Part shown: in pieces, positions 54,285 through 64,000 of the stretch
Position numbering within the stretch: position 1 is the first letter of the stretch
Layout of the letters: each line of letters begins with the position of its first letter
Origin: Geranomyces variabilis
Taxonomy: Eukaryota > Chytridiomycota > Chytridiomycetes > Spizellomycetales > Powellomycetaceae
DNA length: 64,000 bases
Direction of reading: 5' to 3'
Assembly: GCA_027603065.1 (NCBI GenBank)
Contig: JADGJP010000038.1
Location: 167,635-231,634 of the forward strand
Position numbers and translations under genes: made by a program
The notes under the pieces: generated by a model
What the model was told of the DNA's origin: nothing
Database searches by the model: none
The model's input: the letters and a program-made list of their open reading frames with translations, nothing else

Positions 54285-56828
54285 CTAAACTGCTGTCGCC
54301 TGTAATCGCGGCAGCTTATGTGTGATTCTACTATCTGCCAAGCCCTCTTCGCCAACTCCAAGTCCAACACGTTGTGGTTTCTGCCTAACGACAAAAGTGC
54401 TGCCATGCACTTCATGATGATATCCGCCACCTCCGCCACCACCTGCATCACCACCATGCGCGCCATCCCGGGCAGCAGGCAAGTGAAATAACAGCTTGCG
54501 ACGATTGGCTGTCCCAAACGTCGGCAGACCCGCGGCGCCCTTTGCGTCCAGCCGCGCGGTGAGAAACGAAGGCGCGAGAAACGAGGCGCCGGCGTCTGCT
54601 TTGTGATGCTTCCCTGCGGTTGTTGTGTTACCGGCGGGAGCGGTTGTGCTGATACCGAGGGTGGCGAGGAAGGTGCGGTGATATGGCGCGGTTGACAGCG
54701 CAGGATACGTGATGAAATCAAGAGGAGGGGTGACGGGTTTCGAAAGCGCATGGTTTTTGTAATACCAGCGGTGATGCCGTGATGACATTGTTGGCGTTGA
54801 TGGTGGTTGGGAATGTTGCTGCGCTGGGAGTGATGCAAGGAGATGGGCGGCAAGCGCGGCGGCTTTGTATGTAAAGAGATGGGAGATGCGGAATAGAGGC
54901 GAGCGCGCGCGGGCGTGCAGGAAAGGAGCGAGATGATGCGGTTCTTGGTCCGTTTCCGCTGGTGACGTTGCTGCTGGTGGTGTAGGTGCTGCTGGCGCTG
55001 GCGATGCTGGTTTTCGTGATGCTGTTGGCTGCCGTATTTGCTCGAGTGCAAGAAGGGCGAGGGCGCTCGCTGGGGAGGAGGACGTATGAGCACTGCTGTG
55101 GCCGTCATTACGGACGCTGCTGATCCAAACCGCAGCGAGCGCGAGCACTGTTACAAGTCTAACCGTCTCGGCCTCGCCACCAAAAGACCCATCAACACCG
55201 GCGCTGGCACTCGCTTGCGCCTTATGCAACAACGGGATCAATCCTTCCTCCATCGCAATTTGCCCCGCGCGCGCACGTTCATGCCGCTGCACGACCGCCG
55301 CGAGCAGCCGCGCGCCAAAACACACAGTGCGTACGTCGATTGCGTCACTGTGATCGTTCTCATCGCTGCCGAGAACGGCTTGTGCAAACGCATGTGCAGA
55401 ACACTCGTCGCCGCGCGATGCGCCGGCAGCTAGGAGGGACAGGAGTCGCCGGCGAGCGGGCGGTGGCATCGGAGCGCGCACCTGGGAGAGCGCGGTGGAC
55501 ACGGCCTCGGCTGTAGGATGCGGCCAAGCGTACGGGCGCAGCGCTTGCGCGAGGAAGACAGTGGGAATTGCTGGGATTGCTGTTGATGGTGGTATGGAGA
55601 CGGTTTCTTCGGCAACGGGATCGGGAAAGAGAGCTTGGAGCTGTCGAAAAAACAAGGTGTCAGGGAGCTTTTTATATAAGCTTCCTCTCATCTCCTCCTT
55701 CACGGAATGGAACTTACAGACTCTTCGGCAAAGCATGCACTCATCCGAACAAATGGATCGTCGATTTGGGCTGTCTGCAGCTCATCAATGCATTCCTTCA
55801 ACATCTCACGGTCCTCTGGTCCAATGGGAAATGGCGCCAAGTCGTGCGCATGCTCCAGCCGCTCCACCGCCAGCGACAAACACTGGAAAGGAGGGCAAAG
55901 ATAGGGAGAGAGATAGATACAGGAAGAGAATGACGGCAGAGTTAGATACCGAAAAGAAAATATCGACGAGACCTGCAGGGCTCGGGTGCCTTACCAAAAT
56001 CATCCTGCCCACTACCGCTTGATCCACTGTCGCCGCCGCCGTGGCCGCTTTGACAACTTTTCTCTTTTCCGCTCGCATAGCCTCGCTTAAGTCCCTCACC
56101 AGCCGCATCAGCGCGTCAACCTCCATCGCATCGCATCGCAGCTCATTGCCACAGTCCAGCGCCTCATACAAGTACTCCAGCGCCACAATACGCATGTTGC
56201 CGCCACCAGCAATGGCGCCAAGCTCACCACCAGTCGTCCTTGCGCGGCCATTCCCCGCAACAGCGGCATCGGGACAATCCCTCGCAAACGCAACCAAAGC
56301 CTCGCGCGCTTTCAGCGCGTGCAATCGCGTCGCAGGCGCAGGAAGGCAGTGATCAAGCGGAAAGCTACTGCGCTTGAGGCGTCGTAAGCGGCCGCTGGTC
56401 AGTCGCGGCTCCTGGCTCGGATATGGCTTGTAATGCTCGTTAGTACCGAGGAGATTGGTATTTTGCGAGGGAACAAACACAGGATCTTTGAAATTGGCTA
56501 CGGTTGACAGGATCCGCTGGTCCTTATCGGTGAGCTCGTTGTGCTTGTGGTGATGTAGCGCGAGCGCCGGGCCGAGAACAATGTGGTGCAGGCGAGAAAG
56601 GATGTCAGCGGCGTGCCGGGCATGCCGGGCCAGACTGGATGTGGTTGTTGCGGCCGCATAGCTGTGGAGGAAAGCGGTGACGGTTTCCGGTGTGAGAGAG
56701 ACGGCCGCGGGCGCAAGAGCTGTGCCTGGCCGGTTGCGGGTGGGATATTGCGTTGTTGGGGTTGTGCCGCGCGAAGAAGTCGGTTGCAGCGCCCATGCGT
56801 GCTGCACAAGTACGGTAACAAAGCCCAT
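54285..56828 (-). CDS. Hypothetical helical (armadillo-like) protein
   Basis: Three exons (56828-55995, 55882-55718, 55640-54285) join in frame to about 785 residues. The start used is the ATG at 56828 (MGFVTVLVQHAWALQ). The first third is helical (LARHARHAADILSRLHHIVL) and includes NTNLLGTNEHYKPYPSQEPR and MRIVALEYLYEALDCGNELR. Exon 2 has ECIDELQTAQIDDPFVRMSA. Exon 3 has repeated helices (YAWPHPTAEAVSTALSQV, ARRRLLSLLAAGASRGDEC, VRLVTVLALAAVWISSVR, ISHLFTYKAAALAAHLL), then a low-complexity glycine/histidine tail. The pairs of hydrophobic helices suggest an ARM/HEAT-like fold, but no family is recognised. The SIN protein Cdc14 and hyccin were considered without a convincing match. Clean introns support a real gene. 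Confidence 0.7.
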
Positions 56829-57399
56829 GATCCGTTTGCGGATACGCCGGCTTAATAAGAGAATAATAACCCAGATCAAAGACGGTGCGATGCGAGCACT
56901 GCAAGTAGCTTGCCGTTCGTTCTTTTCGTTCTTTCGTGACTTGTCGTTCGTTCCGCTACTCCGACTGCCCGATCGCTGCTCGCGTAATCCTCATTTTTCT
57001 GACAGCGCATCGCGAGGCCGTCCCTACTAACCCCTCCCGTCATTCGTCCATCCTTGGTCCTCCCCTTTCGTTACAAGCCGGAAAGTTTATATTAATGCCA
57101 AGTGTTCAGAAAGCTAAACGCAAACCAAAAACTGTAAAGTAAAGCAAGTGGAGAGGGGAGAAGGCGAACCAGGCTCAATAAAGGTAAAATACTATAACAA
57201 ACGGGGTACTAGAATAAACGTAAAAGAAAAGTTATGAGGGATGCAGCAAGAGCTTTATGCGCAATTGCGGCGGACGATTATCGGAGGGGAGAGTCCGAGA
57301 AATGAGGATCGGTCGGCAGGCCCAGGTGTCAAGAAAAGCGGAGCAAACGCGCGCAGACGTGGAGAAATGCCGCTCGAAGGCAGATGCGTCGCAAGGCCT
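56829..57399. other. Intergenic
   Basis: About 570 bp between the hypothetical gene's 5' end and the DGAT2 3' end. AT-rich at 57130-57240 with AATAAAGG near 57178. No gene seen. Confidence 0.4.
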
Positions 57400-58805
57400 T
57401 TATGCGATGAAAGCCATCTCGCGCTTCCTGTTTGGCGCATACTTGTCCTTGTGATCGTCCCAAACTTTTCGCAGGCCCGCAAGGTACAACTCCTGGTATT
57501 CGTTTAGAATCTCGGCACTGGGATTTTCGATCTTTGGGCACTCGATGGGTTCGCCCACTGTAGGAGCAACAGCATAGTAAGCATAAGGGTCTGGAGTTTG
57601 AGCATTTCCCGTTACACAACCGTGTTCCACCGCTGTCTGCAGTGCAAACACGGCCGCATATCAATAATATGTTTCACTTACCGACACTGACAATGGCGCG
57701 ACGGTACGGCATGATACCGACATTGTACTGGAAAATGCCACGGCCAAAGAAGAGCGGGGGCGCAAACGTCAGGTACTTGTGGAACACAGCCTGGATCTTG
57801 CGAATCATTGAGCCGGGTGGGTTGTTCACTTGGTCCCAGATGTCTGAAGCAATCATAATTGAAAGATGGAGGAGAGCAAACAGAGTGAGAAAACCAGGAA
57901 TCAACGACGTTTGCCTCCGCGCATCCCAGATTTCCACTGTCTGTGCCAAAGTTTTACCATTTTCGCCAAAGGAAAAGACGGGTACAAGGTTGGCCCCGTT
58001 ACGCAGCGCGACTTTGATGAAGCCGAGACGCTTCTTGATGGTCAAATCAGCGATGCCCGGAAACGCGTGCAGCGATTCGGCAGCGCCGCCAACGACAATC
58101 ATGCAAGAGTTGCCTGGGCCGCGGTTAAGGATATTGTCACAAGAGCGGCGCGAGACGGAGCAGATGCCGAGGGCTGCAAAGAACCAAAAAAAGCCACAGT
58201 AAGTTGATCTGCGTTTTCAGGACAGAGATGGCAACGTATGGTAAGCTATAAGCAAAAACCTACACAACAGAACCTCGCGCCACAAAGGCAGGTTGAAGTT
58301 GGTTTGGAGCGTCATGAGACGGAGATTGATACCGGGGAATTTGCCAGCAAAGTCCGATGCCTCTGTGCCAAAGTTGGTCCACGCACCAAGAGCAATGATT
58401 CCTACGAGACAAAAGAGGGTGGAATAACATGTTTAGAGAGATGAAGCGCCACGGAGTGCCGCAAACGGTGTGAAAGTGCATACCGTGAGGGTGGTAACCA
58501 AAAAGATAGTTTTTTGACGGGTCAAGTTCGGCCGTCTTGATAAGGGCGATGGGAAAGTAGTCCTTCATCCACTTCCACAGCGGCAGCTTGCGGAACAGCA
58601 TGATTCTGCGGCCGCCAGTTTCTGGGCTGGGGTCGAGGGCCAGAAAGACGAGGTATGCGAGCGCCCATGGGGCGTAACGTGGCGTGAAGAGCACATAGAG
58701 GAATGCGGAGAGCAGGATGGGGATCGATACGATCCAGAAGAGAATGGAGGCGGTCTGGCGACGCCGCGGCATCGGCAGAGATAGTGGGGCCCACTGGACG
58801 ACCAT
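57400..58805 (-). CDS. DGAT2: Diacylglycerol O-acyltransferase, DGAT2 family
   Basis: ER enzyme that transfers an acyl group from acyl-CoA to diacylglycerol, the last step of triacylglycerol synthesis. Several exons give about 370 residues. The ATG at 58805 begins MVVQWAPLSLPMPRRRQT. Next come a long hydrophobic hairpin (ASILFWIVSIPILLSAFLYV), the DYFPIALIKT motif, and YLFGYHPHG with the catalytic H-P-H-G split by an intron. Then LGAWTNFGTEASDFAGKFPG, TLQTNFNLPLWREV, CSVSRRSCDNIL, VVGGAAESLHAFPG, KKRLGFIKVALRNGANLVPV then FSFGENGKT, FFGRGIFQYNVGIMPYRRAI, and a final exon with GEPIECPKIENPSAEILNEY. All landmarks of DGAT2 are present and intact. Wax or monoacylglycerol acyltransferase activity cannot be excluded within this superfamily. 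Confidence 0.93.
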
Positions 58806-59467
58806 TGTTTTCTTGGTGTTGTGCGTGATGCGAGGTTGGGGATGTCAGGAAATGAGGAAGGCTGCGGGCGAAAGCCAAGCGATATCGTGGCGAGCAATAA
58901 ATGCAACGGCAGGCAGACAGACAGACAGATGCAAAGCGGGCAGAGGGAGCAGAGCCGTCTTGGGGCTGGGTATGTACTGTTACTGTAGCACGACCGGGAT
59001 TCGGTTGGGCCCGGATGATAAAGAGAGCCGCAAAAAGAAAGACAGCGAGCGGCGGGCGGCGCCGGGAACGAGACGCAGGAAGAACAAAAAGCGCAGAGCC
59101 AAAAAATCAGAAACCGAAAGAAAGAGCAGCCGCTGCCGTGTTTTTTGCCCCCACTTTGACCTCGTTTGGCTTGCAGCCTCTTCGTCTGCCGTCTGCTCCA
59201 CATCGGTGACTTCGCTTTCCCGGTCGCCGAGAGAGAGACAGAGAGAGAGTGACAGGCTCTCGGAGACGTTGGTGTACATCACGTGGGCGCAGCTGCTTGT
59301 GACTGACTGACTCAATCAGCGAGTGCGGCTGCCAGGTTCTCCCGCTTTCTCCACCCTCAACCGTCATCCGTCCGTTGCCCGTTGCCGGCTGTCGTTAACA
59401 GGCAGGCTGTCTTTTCTCCAGCCTGTCGTTTCCTCTCTTCCTTTCCGCCTGCGTTTTTCTGCCCGCC
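58806..59467. other. Divergent promoter region
   Basis: Spacer between the divergent DGAT2 and hydrolase genes. It contains AGACAGACAGACAG near 58913-58928 and GAGAGAGACAGAGAGAGAGT near 59230. No gene supported; long minus frames here are arginine/serine-rich noise. Confidence 0.4.
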
Positions 59468-61434
59468 ATGCTCGCGCACACCCTCGCAGTCGGCCTGCTC
59501 GCCGCCCAACTCACAGGCATTGCATTCACTTTTCTCGCTCGCACTCCTCCACACCCACGCTCAGAACGCGCCCGCTGGGCCCTCGCGGCCATCGGCGTCT
59601 TCTTCTCCGACATGCCTGCCTTGGTGTGCATGGTCGACGCTGTCGTGCTGCTCCTCGCGTGGCGCTGCGGCGTGTTGTTTGACGCCGGTGTCGTGGGCCG
59701 TGCCAGCGCGGCTGTGGGTGCGGTGCTGCTGGTGCTGCTGGCGGCAGTGTTTGTGGAAGGCTTTGTTGTGACGAGAGGGTTGGTGGTGAGGGTGCTTGCG
59801 GGTGTGCGGAAGCACGGATCTGTGGTTGAAGGACCCGAAGTTCTACAGCGGTCATTGTTGTGGAGGTGAGGCAAAGAAAGCATGAACAGTGAAGGATGGT
59901 GTCAGGGAAAGAATAAAGTGGCGTAAAACAAAGAGAAAAAGCAGACGAGTATCACCAAGAACGTTGTGCTTTTTTGCTAACGCACCGTTTTACGTACACC
60001 AGCATTCCTTTTATGCTCCAATGTCTGGTGCCAATGTAAGCCTAAGCATCGCAGGAAAACGCGGCTTTCGCGTCTACGCCACGCGACCACATCGCCAGGA
60101 CCTAAAAAGCTTCTCACAATTCAGCTGGCGGCCATGGGATATTGTCGAACACAGAGACAGTTAGTTAACATTCCGTCACAACTCCTTCCGGCGTTTGGCC
60201 TTTGCGTCATAGCGAGGTATCTGATAACCCGCCGTCTCTTCGGTCTCCTCTTGCCATTTTTCCCGCCAGTCACCTACGCCACGCCTGAAGAACTGAAGCA
60301 GGCTGGGCCAGGCGCCGAGAAGTACATGCAGCTCGACCTGCTACGCAGAGGGTCCGCGGTGCAGAAGCGGCCTGTTTACGTATGTAGAACGATGACCGGG
60401 AGGACGGGTGGTGAGTCCGTTGCGGTCTAGGCCGCCCTGTGCTCATCCAGACGGTCCGCTTTCGTCCAGATCTACTACCACGGCGGCGCATGGACCATCG
60501 GCGATAAACGGCTGCCAGTTAACCCTATCTGCTGGGAGATGGCGTCGCGTGGGTGGATCGTAATAAATGGTGCGAGCGAAATACCGAGAAATACAGGGCA
60601 TGTGCAAAAGCGAAGCCAGAACAAGCAACACTGACGCTGACTCATACTTCCTCACTCGAAAAAAGTCAACTACAGAATGGCGCCGCGCTCGCGCTATCCT
60701 GAGATATTGATCGACTGCAAACGCGCGCTGCGGTGGGTCAAGGAAAACGTAGCCAAGTATGGCGGCGACCCGGACTTTGTGGCTGTTGGAGGCGGATCAG
60801 CGGGCGGTCATCTTGCGGCAATGCTGGCGCTGACGCCCAATAGGAAGGATTTTCAGCCAGGTATGCAAAAATTGCAGAACGATTGATTCGAGCAATCCAT
60901 TTTCCCCGCTCATTTCTTTACATTTTTTGGAATTGTCTGCAAGGTTTTGAATCAACCGACACACGCATTTCAGCCGCGCTCCTCTCGTACCCAGTCGTCG
61001 ACGTCACCAACGCCTCCGGCTACGCTCTTCCAGGCTTTCCCTCCTGGTTCGCGCACAAAATCTGCGGCCTGCCGCACTCACCCTCACCCACGCCCTGGCT
61101 GCTCAAAAACGCATGCCCTCTCGCAGCAGTCCCATCCGCCGCCGCCGCCGCCGCCGCCGAAGCAAGGCGCAATAAAAACGGCGACAACCACCACCCGTCC
61201 ATCATCCCGCCAACAATGGTCGTGCACGGCGCGAACGACAATGTGGTGGGTAAAGGCACTGTTCGATGTTTTGTGGATTCGCTGCGCGGCGTGGATGGTG
61301 TGGACGTGGCGTATTTGGAAGTCCCTGGTGCGCATCACGGATTTGATTGTTTTAGCGGCGCGAAAACGACATTGGTCCATTGGGCGGGTGGCGAGTTTTT
61401 AGATGCGATGTGGGCTCGCTCGCGTGCCGCGTGA
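59468..61434 (+). CDS. Membrane-anchored alpha/beta hydrolase, HSL/arylacetamide-deacetylase type
   Basis: Esterase or lipase-like enzyme. The ATG at 59468 starts an N-terminal membrane region (MLAHTLAVGLLAAQLTGIAF, ALVCMVDAVVLLLAW, AAVGAVLLVLLAAVFVEGFV). After short exons and a further hydrophobic stretch (ARYLITRRLFGLLLPFFPPV) comes the catalytic domain: YYHGGAWTIGDK (oxyanion H-G-G), WIVINVNYRMAPRSRYPE, ALRWVKENVAKYGGDPDFVA, VGGGSAGGHLAAMLA with the G-x-S-x-G nucleophile, a V-H-G-A-N-D block for the acid, and GAHHGFD for the histidine. The complete triad fits the hormone-sensitive-lipase family, as in fungal steryl acetylhydrolase and animal AADAC. An alanine/proline run near 61130-61170 is an unusual insert. 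Substrate unknown. About six exons, roughly 480 residues. The exact N-terminal exon joins (59867-60160) are uncertain. Confidence 0.85.
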
Positions 61435-62202
61435 GTGGGGGGGGACTTGAAGATGTTGGGGGGGGGGGCGGGGGGAGCGGGGGGAGCGTAACATACTGTA
61501 AATCTAGTTTGACTTTGGACATGAGAATGGGATGCCCTTTCTTCCTCTTTGGCTTTGACTTGGAAGGTTGTCGTTCTTGAACAGCTGTCGGAACTCTTTT
61601 TTGCGTCAGATGACCACCATACAGCCGCATCTTGTAAATGGAAACGGGATTACGGATATGGAGGCACGAGCGATTTTCAGTAGAGCAGGGTGTAACGGCG
61701 CTCCTGTCGACCGACCCTTTTTAGGGTGACTGGAAAAGGACGTATGTGCAGACTTTCTATCTATCTGGTCACTTGATCTAACCTTTGACTCTGTGTTTCT
61801 CCTTTTTTCTCCTTCGATGGAGGCAGCAGGCCCGCGACCGGCGACGGAGAAACCTGTCAAAATCAGAATATCTGTCGTGTTTCGAGTGTCAACTCTCCTC
61901 TGCACAAACGGCCCGCCAAATGTTTTCGTAAGAGTGCGAGTTTTGTGCAAATGATGTGTTTTGAATATCATATTTGTTTTTACTCGGCCATTTAGTTTTA
62001 TAGTCTAAGGTTGTGGGTAAATATATAAAAATACGGTGGGGCTCACAAAGAGCAGAGTGTGGTGGGGATGGGGATGGGGATTCACGGACCAGCCGGTGAA
62101 TTGTTTAACTATAGGTGAGAAAAAGCAAAGTCTAGAAGTGTCTAAGGTGGCGAAAGACGGGGTCCCGGAAAGTGTTGACGCCATTTTTTACGCCATTTTT
62201 TT
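61435..62202. other. Convergent spacer with G-rich tract
   Basis: Immediately after the hydrolase stop, 61437-61490 is a run of G tracts (up to nine G) on the plus strand, able to form a G-quadruplex. A short TGGGGA repeat occurs near 62066-62085. A 121-codon minus frame (61606-61971) has no recognisable domain. No gene is called. Confidence 0.5.
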
Positions 62203-63199
62203 TTACAACGCAAGAGCAGCGGCTGCGCCAATGACGCTCGCGGCAAGCGCGGCGAAACCAGCAGCAGGAGGGCGGCCGGCCGAGGATTGCGCGCCAGTTG
62301 CAGATGCGGCAGTTGCGGGTGTCGCAGACGGGCCAGCCGCACGGGTCGAGGTCCAAGCGGGCACAGACGATGGCGCGGCGGTCGCGCGTGCGGTAGAGGA
62401 AGCGAGCGACGCCGTGCGGGAAGCGATGGCCGAGGAAGTAGAGTTTGCGGTGACACTGGTGATGTTGACGGTCGCGGCGGCGGCAAAAGTCACGTTGACG
62501 GGGATGGCGCCGTCGGGAAAGACGTTCTTGTAGATTGGCTTGGGCGACTTGGTCGGGTATCCTGGCACGGCGTAGTAGGGAGTGTGTTTGCCACCGGAAA
62601 TGGTACCGTTTTTGCCGTTGACGGTGCAAGAGAAGCAGTTGCTGTACGACTCGTCGAGCGCAACATCGCTGATCCAGTTCCACTGGCAAGTGCAGTCGGT
62701 GCACGCGGGCAGGTCCGGCAAGTTAAAGTTGATTGTTCCAAAGTCCAACGTCGGGCAGTCGTGCACGGAGGAAATGACGTAAAAGTCCTCGGGCTTGGGG
62801 TTGTGGGTGGGAGCGATGGAGAGGATGCAGCCGCCGCCGCCGTGGATGGCCGAGGGGTCCTTTTCGCAGATCTGCTTGCCGTTTTCCGGGTGGTTGGCCG
62901 CGGCGCCGCAGGTGATGGGCAGGCCGAGCTTGCCGCCGGGAGTAAGCGAGAGAACGGGGCGCGCGGCGTCGTACTTTTTGCCGTGGCAGAGCCAGTTTGG
63001 GTCGTTGGCACCAAGCGGGTTCTCGAGCTCGTCAACACGGCCTAATAGGAGTTAGAGGAAAGGAGTGAGTGTGGGAACGAGCACAAAGAAGAGAGCGAGA
63101 GAGACACATACCCCAGACTGCAGGTGCGGAGACCATCATGTGGGCGGATGCGGTGGATGCTGCGGCCAGCGCAAAGAACAACGAAGCAACGGATGGCAT
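62203..63199 (-). CDS. Secreted GPI-anchored LPMO-like protein (N-terminal histidine)
   Basis: Two exons (63199-63112 and 63041-62203), about 305 residues. The signal peptide MPSVASLFFALAAASTASA is followed at once by HMMVSAPAVWG. A mature N-terminal His after Ala is the hallmark of copper 'histidine-brace' proteins such as lytic polysaccharide monooxygenases. Eleven or more cysteines follow (WLCHGKKYDA, LPITCGAAANHP, GGGGCILSIAP, VHDCPTLDFG, ACTDCTCQWNWIS, SYSNCFSCTV), with possible second-sphere His (SSVHDC). The C-terminal 90 residues are S/T/A-rich, then GFAALAASVIGAAAALAL, a GPI signal. It would sit on the cell wall or membrane and bind or oxidise polysaccharide. A copper-binding, non-catalytic BIM1/X325-like role is possible. 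The AA family cannot be fixed by eye. Confidence 0.78.
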
Positions 63200-63299
63200 T
63201 ATGGGTGGTGATAATAGAAATAGAGGCAGGAGGAGCGTGGGAAGGAAGAGAGGGGAGAGCGCGGAGGGCGGGGGGCAGATCTATCTTTTGTTTTATGGG

Positions 63300-63520
63300 A
63301 ACCTCTCTCTCTTTGTCTCTCTCTTTGTCTCTATCTCTCTCTTTCTGCGCTGGCTGTTTGTTGTGCCTTCCGCACTGCACTGCTGAGTCTCTCTTGTCTC
63401 TCTCTCTCTCTCTTTGCGAGTCTCTTTTTCTTTTCTCCTTTTTCTTTTGGTTTTCTTTCTCCATCTTCTTGCTCTCTTCTCTTCTTCTCTTGCCTCTTCT
63501 CTTGGTGGGATCCCCTGGGG
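63300..63520. repeat. CT/GA-rich microsatellite upstream of the LPMO-like gene
   Basis: A 220-bp run dominated by CTCTCTTTGTCT-type words on the plus strand, hence GA-rich on the gene's strand, 100-320 bp upstream of the ATG. It keeps frames open on both strands without coding. Such tracts often keep promoters nucleosome-poor. Confidence 0.6.
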
Positions 63521-63929
63521 CGGAGTTTGAACTCTCTTTTTCCTTGTGCCCCCACATCCCCAACGCGCACAGCAGGCGGGCCGCAAGGGCGGGTCCGGAC
63601 TCTCCCTCCGTCCAAAGTCTCCAAGAGCGTCTCCGTGTTTTGGACACAAACGCCCCCGCGACCGGCATGGCTTGGCTTGCGACTCACAATCACGTGCTTC
63701 GTTGCAAGCCTGCCCCCCACAGCGTTCGGAGTCCCCGTCCTTCGCTTGCAAACGTGAACGAACAGAGAACCCACAGGGGGTTGGGGGGACGGAGTCCCCC
63801 AACAAAAATATATTCTACTTCAACAACCCGCTGTCGAGAGCAATTCATTGCGTCGCCGTCAAAGAAAAAAAAAAGACGACACCGCGTTCACTCCCTCTGC
63901 CGAGGACAAAAAAACGAAAAATGAAGCTG
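63521..63929. other. Intergenic, nothing recognised
   Basis: About 400 bp between the CT/GA-rich tract and tRNA-Pro. Open frames overlap on both strands without a domain; one ends in lysine-rich simple sequence near 63860. Confidence 0.35.
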
Positions 63930-64000
63930 GGGCTCGACCGGGGCTTGAACCCGGGACCTCTCGCACCCGAAGCGAGAATCGTACCACTAGACCATCGAGC
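63930..64000 (-). tRNA. tRNA-Pro (CGG), first base outside the window
   Basis: Minus-strand cloverleaf: A box TGGTCTAGTGGT, anticodon stem CTCGC/GCGAG with loop TTCGGGT giving CGG, T arm CCGGG/CCCGG with TTCAAGC. The acceptor 3' strand TCGAGCC pairs with (G)GCTCGA; the first G lies just beyond position 64000. C is the discriminator. Confidence 0.9.

Noticed and set aside
54285-56828. Assignment to SIN protein Cdc14 or hyccin/FAM126.
   Set aside because: Only general helix content agrees; no diagnostic motif could be matched.
40348-61434. A lipid-metabolism gene cluster (desaturase, DGAT2, hydrolase).
   Set aside because: The genes are separated by unrelated housekeeping genes over 20 kb and show no shared regulatory sequence.

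Overview
The window looks like nuclear DNA of a zoosporic, chytrid-like fungus. Genes lie on both strands and most are split by short GT...AG introns of about 55-120 bp. The gene set is eukaryotic: an Arf exchange factor, a Pol III subunit, a Prp38-type splicing factor, DDB1, DGAT2 and a ceramide desaturase. A full-length meckelin (TMEM67) implies a cilium or flagellum. A secreted protein with an N-terminal histidine and a GPI signal resembles fungal LPMO-like proteins. The lineage call is inference; no rRNA is present to confirm it.

Layout. 1-435: tail of an acidic protein and a small Tc1/mariner-type fold-back element. 436-7087 (-): GBF1/Gea-type Sec7 ArfGEF. 7490: tRNA-Thr. 8651-13055 (+): TMEM67/meckelin. 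13176-14636 (-): mitochondrial LETM1-domain protein. 14883-20245: a decayed island between two oppositely oriented tRNA-Cys genes. It holds a broken three-domain mRNA capping enzyme of the type found in nucleocytoplasmic large DNA viruses and cytoplasmic linear plasmids, other frameshifted orphan genes, and a hairpin-bearing repeat whose second copy is at 23.5 kb inside another gene. 20590-24172: an orphan gene, tRNA-Leu and a small split gene. 25206-27068 (-): PRPF38B. 27651-28379 (+): short-chain dehydrogenase. 28688-30253 (-): Pol III subunit RPC25/POLR3H with a 66-bp minisatellite in an intron.

30.5-33.3 kb: tRNA-Arg followed by an array of degenerate repeats made from the tRNA's own 5' half, and a gene remnant whose four in-frame stops are all TAG. 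33843-34789 (-): divergent cyclin-like protein. 35191-36602 (+): gene built from tandemly copied exon-intron units. 39.1-45 kb: two inverted relatives of a low-complexity modular gene whose exons and introns have been copied several times, lying either side of a sphingolipid delta-4 desaturase (40348-41740, -).

45658-48986 (+): two-domain AAA protein of the CDC48/AFG2 group with Gln in place of the catalytic Glu in both Walker B motifs. 49156-54158 (+): DDB1. 54285-56828 (-): unknown helical protein. 57400-58805 (-): DGAT2. 59468-61434 (+): membrane-anchored alpha/beta hydrolase. 62203-63199 (-): LPMO-like GPI protein. 63930-64000 (-): tRNA-Pro, cut by the window edge.

Most of these genes are unrelated housekeeping loci. 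The desaturase, DGAT2 and hydrolase all act on lipids, but they are far apart and nothing shows co-regulation. The unusual parts are the virus-like island, the modular exon-copy genes, the tRNA-derived array and the AAA protein with altered Walker B motifs.
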